From an uncultured Pseudomonadales bacterium (GTDB lineage Bacteria > Pseudomonadota > Gammaproteobacteria > Pseudomonadales > Porticoccaceae): a stretch of 11,896 bases of DNA. The first letter of the stretch is position 1. The number at the start of each line of letters is the position of its first letter. The stretch spans positions 1 to 11,896 of the forward strand of contig CALLDA010000225.1 in assembly GCA_937998635.1 (NCBI GenBank), given 5' to 3'. The notes under the pieces are model-generated. The model was not told the DNA's origin. It ran no database searches and was given only the letters and a program-made list of their open reading frames with translations. Positions 7,320-11,896 of this stretch are shown in pieces. A program made the translations under genes and the position numbers.

Positions 7320-8774
7320 GTGATACGACCTAAGCCCACGGATTTTTTTAGAGACTGGAAAGACCGGGAAGCCCTTGCAGAAGCCATGATCCCGGTCATT
7401 GGTAAGTTGTACAGAGAAAAGAACGTGTCGCTCTACATTTATGGCCGCAACATGGTCAACCTGGCGGTGACAGACTTAATGAAGGCGCACCGCTTTGTTC
7501 GTCAAATTGAACAGAATGAGCTGTCTGAGTTTGAAACTTTTCCGATGATTGAAGCGCTAGCAGATATGGACCTGGGTCCCGCTCATATCGATATCGGCAA
7601 GTTGACGGTTCAGTATCAGGAGCAGGCTAACGGTCGAGCAAGGGAAGCTTTTTTACAGGATCAGGTGGGTGAGGATATTGGTAGTACCCGTAAGCCTTTG
7701 CCGATTCCTCAAGATGTTGTGCTCTACGGTTTCGGCCGCATTGGGCGGCTATTGGCGCGCCTGCTCATCGCCAAAACTGGCGGTGGCGATCAACTGCGTT
7801 TGCGGGCTATTGTGGTGCGCGATGGCCGCAGTGATGACGATCTCAAAAAACGCGCCAGCCTACTGCGTAGGGATTCTGTGCATGGCCCTTTCAAAGGCAC
7901 GATCAGAGTCATTGACGAGGAAAATAAATTAGTTTGTAACGGCAACGAAATCCAGGTTATTTACGCCGATGCACCAGAGCAAGTCGATTACACAAAATAC
8001 AACATTAATAACGCCATCGTGGTGGATAACACCGGACTATGGAGAACAGAAGAGGGTCTGAGCCGGCATCTTAATTGCCCCGGTGCCGAAAAAGTCATAT
8101 TGACTGCACCGGGTAAAGATAGTATCCCCAATGTTGTTTATGGGATTAATCATCACGAGATTAGCACCGAGAGCAAAATCGTTTCGGCGGCGTCGTGTAC
8201 CACTAATGCTATCGTGCCGGTGCTTAAAGCCCTGCTCGACGAATATGGTATTAACAGCGGCCATGTCGAAACGGTTCACGCTTACACCAATGACCAAAAT
8301 CTCATCGATAATTATCACAAAGGTGAGCGCCGTGGTCGCAGTGCGCCACTCAATATGGTCTTAACCGAGACAGGTGCGGCCAAAGCGGTGGCTAAAGCGA
8401 TTCCTGAGTTAGGCGGCAAATTGACCGGTAATGCCATACGGGTGCCGACGCCAAATGTATCCATGGCGATATTGAACCTGCAGTTGGGTCGGGAAACCAA
8501 TGTCGAAGAACTCAACGAATTTATGCGTCGCAGTGCACTGCATTCGCCACTGCAACAACAAATTGGTTACACCAAGTCGAGCGAGGCAGTGTCTAGCGAT
8601 TTTGTCGGTGATCGTCATGCGTGCGTGTTTGACTCAAGAGCCACCATCGTCGATGGCAATGCCTGTGTGCTCTACTGTTGGTACGATAATGAGTTTGGTT
8701 ATAGTTGTCAGGTCGTGCGTTGTATGGAGCAAATGGCTGGGGTTAACTGGCGAATGTTCCCGCTGGCGAAATAG
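7320..8774 (+). CDS. gap: Glyceraldehyde-3-phosphate dehydrogenase, long form with N-terminal extension
   Basis: This enzyme oxidises glyceraldehyde-3-phosphate to 1,3-bisphosphoglycerate with reduction of a nicotinamide cofactor. At 484 aa it is about 150 longer than classical GAPDH (about 330-340). The extra part is an N-terminal region of about 130 residues before the Rossmann motif GFGRIGR (137-143). The catalytic core is intact: SCTTN with Cys293, His320 in TVHAYTND, TGAAKAV (351-357) and RVPTPNVS (374-381). Asp168 corresponds to the classical NAD-selective Asp32. The S-loop Leu-Pro pair that also favours NAD is replaced by Asn331-Tyr332, so cofactor preference is uncertain. Long forms of this kind lie near mfd and nqr in pseudomonads (from memory). 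The GTG start is supported by AAGCAGG 9 bases upstream. Paralogous roles (glycolytic versus gluconeogenic) cannot be decided from sequence alone. Confidence 0.93.
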   Translation: MIRPKPTDFFRDWKDREALAEAMIPVIGKLYREKNVSLYIYGRNMVNLAVTDLMKAHRFVRQIEQNELSEFETFPMIEALADMDLGPAHIDIGKLTVQYQEQANGRAREAFLQDQVGEDIGSTRKPLPIPQDVVLYGFGRIGRLLARLLIAKTGGGDQLRLRAIVVRDGRSDDDLKKRASLLRRDSVHGPFKGTIRVIDEENKLVCNGNEIQVIYADAPEQVDYTKYNINNAIVVDNTGLWRTEEGLSRHLNCPGAEKVILTAPGKDSIPNVVYGINHHEISTESKIVSAASCTTNAIVPVLKALLDEYGINSGHVETVHAYTNDQNLIDNYHKGERRGRSAPLNMVLTETGAAKAVAKAIPELGGKLTGNAIRVPTPNVSMAILNLQLGRETNVEELNEFMRRSALHSPLQQQIGYTKSSEAVSSDFVGDRHACVFDSRATIVDGNACVLYCWYDNEFGYSCQVVRCMEQMAGVNWRMFPLAK

Positions 8775-8793
8775 TCAATCGATAAGCAGGATA

Positions 8794-8829
8794 AACCCAG
8801 GTGGCGGGTTGGTTTTAACTGGTTTTTTT
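8794..8829 (+). terminator. Weak candidate terminator after gap
   Basis: AACCC (8794-8798) can pair with GGGTT (8806-8810), or AAACC with the following GGTTT, and a run of seven T follows at 8823-8829. The stem is only 5 bp and is 6-12 bases away from the T run, so this is tentative. Confidence 0.33.
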
Positions 8830-8851
8830 GCAGACAATACAAATTGCATAC

Positions 8852-8869
8852 AGATGGTAGCCCGTCTTT
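8852..8869 (+). terminator. Small hairpin between gap and the nqr promoter
   Basis: AGATGG (8852-8857) pairs with CCGTCT (8862-8867), with one T-G wobble, around a TAGC loop. Only three T (8867-8869) end the element, so it could be a second, weak terminator for gap or chance. Confidence 0.25.
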
Positions 8870-8871
8870 CC

Positions 8872-8900
8872 TAGTCAAGCGGCTCTGATCTCTATATAAT
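8872..8900 (+). promoter_or_regulatory. Sigma70 promoter for the nqr operon
   Basis: A perfect TATAAT box (8895-8900) sits 17 bases after TAGTCA (8872-8877), which matches the -35 consensus at 4 of 6 positions. Transcription would start near 8907, leaving a leader of about 185 nt before the nqrA ATG. That is long for a housekeeping operon and is where the folded RNA lies. Confidence 0.6.
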
Positions 8901-8912
8901 TTCGGCCCGTTT

Positions 8913-9007
8913 GCACCAGCTGATTTAGAGTAGTTCTACTGGTGCCTCCCCAGGATGGCTCCGGCCGTCCGGAAGTCAGACACCGAGCAGTAACTTTGCT
9001 CCGGTGC
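8913..9007 (+). ncRNA. Candidate structured leader RNA (three hairpins) of the nqr operon
   Basis: Hairpin 1: GCACCAG (8913-8919) pairs perfectly with CTGGTGC (8939-8945), with an inner TAGA/TCTA stem (8926-8929/8935-8938). Hairpin 2: GGATGGC (8953-8959) pairs with GCCGTCC (8964-8970), one T-G wobble, closed by a TCCG loop, a C(UNCG)G-type extra-stable tetraloop. Hairpin 3: CACCG+AGCA (8981-8989) pairs with TGCT+CGGTG (8997-9006) with a single bulged C9001 and a 7-base loop. Single-stranded linkers are CCTCCCCA and GGAAGTCAGA-like. The segment lies just downstream of the predicted transcription start and has no terminator T-run, so any control would act on translation or RNA stability. I do not recognise a known riboswitch. 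The stems are read directly; the regulatory role is inference. Confidence 0.5.
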
Positions 9008-9014
9008 AGGCGAA

Positions 9015-9039
9015 TGTGTTGTCAATTTGTGTTGTCAAT
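9015..9039 (+). repeat. Tandem 12-bp direct repeat in the nqr leader
   Basis: TGTGTTGTCAAT occurs at 9015-9026 and again, identically, at 9028-9039, separated by one T. The repeat sits between the hairpin cluster and the nqrA ribosome binding site. It could be a protein- or RNA-binding site, or a replication-slippage duplication; nothing in the sequence settles this. Confidence 0.8.
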
Positions 9040-9091
9040 AAACGCCGATATAGGTTCGGAATGATGTCGGAATAACGTGGGAATGCTTTCT

Positions 9092-10429
9092 ATGATAAAG
9101 ATCCGTAAGGGATTGAACTTGCCTATTTCAGGTGCCCCCGAACAAACCATCTACGATGGTCCGGTACTTAAAGAAGTTGCAGTACTGGGTCCAGACTTTG
9201 TCGGCATGAAACCAACCATGGCGGTTAAAGAAGGTGACCGAGTTAAGTTGGGCCAGGTCTTGTTTACCGATAAACGAAACCCTGGAGTGAGCTTTACTGC
9301 TCCCGGCGCTGGTGTGGTCAAGGCGATAAATCGTGGCGAACGCCGCCGCTTGCTCTCTGTCGTGATCACGCTTGAGGGCGACGAAGAAAACACCTTTGAA
9401 ACTTTCTCCGAAGCGCAGCTGGAGAGCCTGGATCGCAGTAAAACGGTCGAGAGCCTGCTGGCTTCTGGCCTATGGGCTAGCCTGCGAACCCGGCCTTATT
9501 CGAAAGTGCCGGCAATCGATGCGAAGCCGCAATCCATATTTGTTACCGCTGTCGACACTAATCCGCTGGCTGCAGATCCGGCGGTGGTGATTGCCGAGCG
9601 CAGTGCTGATTTCCAAAACGGACTAAAAGTTTTGACCTGCCTGACCGAAGGTGCAGTGAATCTCTGCACAGCGCCCAATGCAGGTCTGCCTGCCGTAGCT
9701 GGTGTCAGTGTTCATGAATTTGATGGCCCCCACCCAGCCGGACTGGTGGGCACCCATATCCATTTTCTTGACCCCATTGTTGGTGAAAAACAGGTTTGGC
9801 ATATCGGCTATCAGGACGTTATAGCCTTTGGGCAGTTTTTTACGACGGGTCGTATTCCAACTGAAAGGGTTATCGCCTTCGCGGGACCCCAGGTCGAATC
9901 ACCCAGGTTAGTGCGGACGCGCGTTGGCGCTAGTCTTGATAGCATGCTTGCAGGGCAGCTAAAAAGCGATGATTCAAGAGTGATTTCAGGCTCTGTGTTG
10001 TCTGGGCACAATGCCGCAGATGCCATGGCTTACCTGGGTCGCTATGACAATCAGGTCACGGTCATCAAAGAAGATACTAATCGCGCGTTCATGGGTTATA
10101 TGTCTCCAGGCGTTAACCGACATTCTTCGTTACCAATATATTTGTCCAACCTGAGCAAATCTAAATCCTTTGATATGACCTCGAACACTAACGGCAGCGA
10201 ACGGGCCATGGTACCCCTCGGTAATTACGAGCAGGTGATGCCACTGGATATTCTCCCGACGCAATTGCTGCGGGCGATCGTGGTCGGTGATACTCAGATG
10301 GCACAGCGCCTGGGTTGCCTTGAACTCGATGAAGAAGATCTGGCCCTGTGTACTTACGTCTGTGTAGGCAAATATGAATACGGCCCGATTCTGCGGGATA
10401 ACCTGACACGAATCGAGAAAGAGGGATAG
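9092..10429 (+). CDS. nqrA: Na+-translocating NADH:ubiquinone reductase subunit A
   Basis: NqrA is the peripheral, non-flavin subunit of the six-subunit Na+-NQR on the cytoplasmic face, associated with ubiquinone binding. From the ATG at 9092 the product is 445 aa, essentially the family length (446 in Vibrio). It begins MIKIRKGLNLPI, as homologues do. Conserved blocks include VGMKPTM-V-EGD with the DK-NPGV-FTAP segment (38-71), AGLVGTHIHFLDP (216-228), MVPLGNYEQVMPLDILPT (373-390) and the C-terminal VGKYEYGPILR. Upstream in-frame starts (GTG 9077, ATG 9083) exist, but homology and GGGA (9079-9082) spaced 9 bases before 9092 support this choice. nqrB follows after 5 bases, indicating one transcript. 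Expression is likely governed by the promoter and folded leader upstream. Confidence 0.97.
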   Translation: MIKIRKGLNLPISGAPEQTIYDGPVLKEVAVLGPDFVGMKPTMAVKEGDRVKLGQVLFTDKRNPGVSFTAPGAGVVKAINRGERRRLLSVVITLEGDEENTFETFSEAQLESLDRSKTVESLLASGLWASLRTRPYSKVPAIDAKPQSIFVTAVDTNPLAADPAVVIAERSADFQNGLKVLTCLTEGAVNLCTAPNAGLPAVAGVSVHEFDGPHPAGLVGTHIHFLDPIVGEKQVWHIGYQDVIAFGQFFTTGRIPTERVIAFAGPQVESPRLVRTRVGASLDSMLAGQLKSDDSRVISGSVLSGHNAADAMAYLGRYDNQVTVIKEDTNRAFMGYMSPGVNRHSSLPIYLSNLSKSKSFDMTSNTNGSERAMVPLGNYEQVMPLDILPTQLLRAIVVGDTQMAQRLGCLELDEEDLALCTYVCVGKYEYGPILRDNLTRIEKEG

Positions 10430-10434
10430 CGGTA

Positions 10435-11637
10435 ATGGCTTTGAGAAAATTGCTCGATAGCATCGAGCCTCATTTCGAAAAAGGCGGTAAATACGAAAAG
10501 TGGTATGCGCTCTACGAGGCCGTCGACACGATATTTTATTCGCCGTCCAGCGTCACTAAAACCGGTTCCCACGTTCGTGACGGTATCGACCTGAAGCGAG
10601 TCATGATTACCGTCTGGTTGGCGGCATTTCCTGCCATGTTTTACGGTATGTACAACCTGGGCTTTCAGGCCAATAGTGCGATGGCTGCAGCTGGGATGGT
10701 TGATGTCGAAGGCTGGCGCGGATTCTTAATCAGCATGATGGCGGGGCATGATGCCAGCAGTATCTGGGATTGCTTCTGGTACGGTGCGGTCTATTTTGTG
10801 CCTATTTATGTGGTCACCTTTGTGGTGGGCGGTTTCTGGGAGGTGGTTTTTTCCACGGTCCGGGGCCACGAAATCAACGAAGGTTTTTTTGTTACCTCTA
10901 TTCTTTATGCCTTGATTTGCCCTCCTGATTTACCCCTTTGGATGGTGGCCATGGGCATTAGTTTTGGCGTTGTTATCGGCAAAGAAATCTTCGGTGGTAC
11001 CGGTAAGAACTTTCTCAATCCGGCACTTACCGGGCGGGCCTTTGTGTTTTTTGCCTACCCCGCTGAGATGTCTGGCGATGCAGTTTGGGTGGCAGTGGAC
11101 GGTTTTACCGGCGCCTCGGCCTTGTCGGTCGTGGCCAGTGATGGTCTCGCGGCCCTGCAAAATCAAATGACCTGGATGGATGCCTTTTTTGGTCGTATGG
11201 CGGGTTCGGTTGGCGAGGTCTCAACCCTGGCGATCTTTATCGGTGGCGCAGTATTGCTCTATACCCGCATTGCCTCGTGGCGAATCATTTGCGGTGTTTT
11301 GATCGGTATGATTGGTTTATCTACCCTGTTTAATCTCATTGGCTCTGACACCAATCCCATGTTTGCCCTGCCCTGGCACTGGCATCTGGTGGTCGGTGGC
11401 TTCGCCTTTGGTATGATATTCATGGCCACTGACCCAGTGTCCGCATCGATGACTAATACCGGCAAATACTGGTTTGGTGCGTTAATCGGTGTGATGGTTG
11501 TGTTAATTCGCGTGGTTAACCCGGCGTTTCCGGAAGGCATGATGTTGGCGATTTTGTTCGCTAATTTATTCGCGCCGCTAATCGATCATTTTGTGGTAGA
11601 AGCTAACGTTAAACGGAGGCTCGCTCGTGGCCAATAA
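10435..11637 (+). CDS. nqrB: Na+-translocating NADH:ubiquinone reductase subunit B
   Basis: NqrB is the large membrane subunit carrying covalently bound FMN and riboflavin and participating in Na+ translocation. The product is 400 aa, slightly shorter than Vibrio NqrB (about 412-415), mainly because the segment after the flavin site is shorter. Multiple transmembrane helices are evident. Diagnostic blocks are HEINEGFFVTS (145-155), KEIFGGTGKNFLNPALTGRA (183-202), GSVGEVSTLA (257-266), ALPWHWHLVVGGFAFGM (311-327), FMATDPVSAS (329-338) and VVNPAFPEGMMLAILFANL (360-378). The flavinylation motif reads D222-GFTGA-S228-AL, with Ser instead of the usual Thr as potential FMN acceptor. ATG at 10435 follows GAGGG (10421-10425). 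Its end overlaps nqrC by 11 bases, indicating translational coupling. Confidence 0.97.
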   Translation: MALRKLLDSIEPHFEKGGKYEKWYALYEAVDTIFYSPSSVTKTGSHVRDGIDLKRVMITVWLAAFPAMFYGMYNLGFQANSAMAAAGMVDVEGWRGFLISMMAGHDASSIWDCFWYGAVYFVPIYVVTFVVGGFWEVVFSTVRGHEINEGFFVTSILYALICPPDLPLWMVAMGISFGVVIGKEIFGGTGKNFLNPALTGRAFVFFAYPAEMSGDAVWVAVDGFTGASALSVVASDGLAALQNQMTWMDAFFGRMAGSVGEVSTLAIFIGGAVLLYTRIASWRIICGVLIGMIGLSTLFNLIGSDTNPMFALPWHWHLVVGGFAFGMIFMATDPVSASMTNTGKYWFGALIGVMVVLIRVVNPAFPEGMMLAILFANLFAPLIDHFVVEANVKRRLARGQ

Positions 11638-11896
11638 GGAATCGCTAGGCAACACCATTAAAGTTGCGCTTTTACTTTGTATTGTATGTTCTGTTTTTGT
11701 CTCAGCCGCAGCGGTGCTGTTGCGCCCGCTTCAGCAAGCGAATAAGGATCTCGATCGAAAAACCAATATTCTGGCCGCAGCCGGTTTGTTGAAGCCGGGC
11801 CTGAGTATTGATGAGCAGTTTGCTTCGGTGACGGCAAAAGCCGTAGATCTAGACACTGGCAAATTCACGGATGCGGTGGATGTCTCCGTTTACGAT
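11627..11896 (+). CDS. nqrC: Na+-translocating NADH:ubiquinone reductase subunit C, 3' partial
   Basis: The GTG at 11627 is preceded by GGAGG (11615-11619) at 7 bases and opens a frame of 90 codons that runs off the right edge without a stop. The translation starts MANKESLGNTIKVALLL and continues with a membrane helix ending VSAAAVLLRPLQ, then N--LD-K-NIL-AAG-L and VDLDTGKF. This matches the N-terminus of NqrC: cytoplasmic start, one helix, then the periplasmic FMN domain. The covalent FMN site (SGAT near the C-terminus) is outside the window. The start lies inside the end of nqrB (11-base overlap). nqrDEF would be expected downstream. Confidence 0.95.
   Translation, partial: MANKESLGNTIKVALLLCIVCSVFVSAAAVLLRPLQQANKDLDRKTNILAAAGLLKPGLSIDEQFASVTAKAVDLDTGKFTDAVDVSVYD

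Noticed and set aside
8971..8988. AAGTCAGACACC in the nqr leader resembles the B12-box of cobalamin riboswitches.
   Set aside because: The other conserved cobalamin elements (AGGGAA block, GCCACTG, full GGAGACC) are absent and the hairpin order does not fit.
8913..9010. Possible FMN riboswitch, attractive because NQR needs FMN and riboflavin.
   Set aside because: The characteristic RFN conserved segments are not present; the stems and junction arrangement differ.
9019..9060. TTGTCA in each direct repeat as a -35 box for a promoter close to nqrA.
   Set aside because: No acceptable -10 box lies 16-18 bases downstream of either copy.

Overview
The window looks like chromosomal core sequence from a marine or halophilic gammaproteobacterium. 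The evidence is the genes: a YqaA-type membrane protein, CsiV, a long-form Mfd, a GAPDH with an N-terminal extension, and the start of a Na+-translocating NADH:quinone reductase (nqr) operon. The order csiV-mfd / gap / nqrABC resembles, from memory, the Pseudomonas aeruginosa mfd-gap-nqr neighbourhood. Cellvibrionales-like bacteria are a plausible home, but I cannot fix the genus. I see no mobile element, CRISPR array, tRNA or rRNA.

Layout. Positions 2-421 hold the 3' part of a yqaA-like gene. It is followed on the + strand by a membrane-anchored alpha/beta-hydrolase of the PHB-depolymerase/feruloyl-esterase type (496-1392) and a small hot-dog thioesterase (1446-1922). Convergent to these, on the minus strand, lie csiV (1942-2793) and mfd (2793-6344). 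The mfd stop and the csiV start overlap by one base, so mfd-csiV is a coupled two-gene unit read from a promoter near 6371-6399. Divergent from mfd is an unrecognised outer-membrane-type lipoprotein (6493-7077). A 242-base gap with a good sigma70 promoter precedes the extended GAPDH (7320-8774). A 317-base gap then leads to nqrA (9092-10429), nqrB (10435-11637) and the 5' part of nqrC (11627 to the window edge), which are tightly packed.

How the genes work together. GAPDH yields reduced nicotinamide cofactor (NADH, if it is NAD-dependent), and Na+-NQR oxidises NADH to reduce ubiquinone while pumping Na+, so the right-hand third is a redox and sodium-energy module. Mfd couples transcription to DNA repair. 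CsiV and the lipoprotein are envelope proteins. The left-hand genes appear to be unrelated neighbours.

The most interesting stretch is the roughly 185-nt nqr leader. After a promoter with a perfect TATAAT box there are three consecutive strong hairpins, one capped by a C(UCCG)G tetraloop. Repeated GCACC/GGTGC segments could pair in mutually exclusive ways. A 12-bp tandem repeat follows, just before nqrA. This is a candidate cis-regulatory RNA controlling a sodium pump. Two protein details also deserve attention: a Ser instead of the usual Thr at the FMN-attachment motif of NqrB, and a GAPDH in which one of the two classical NAD-specificity determinants is replaced.
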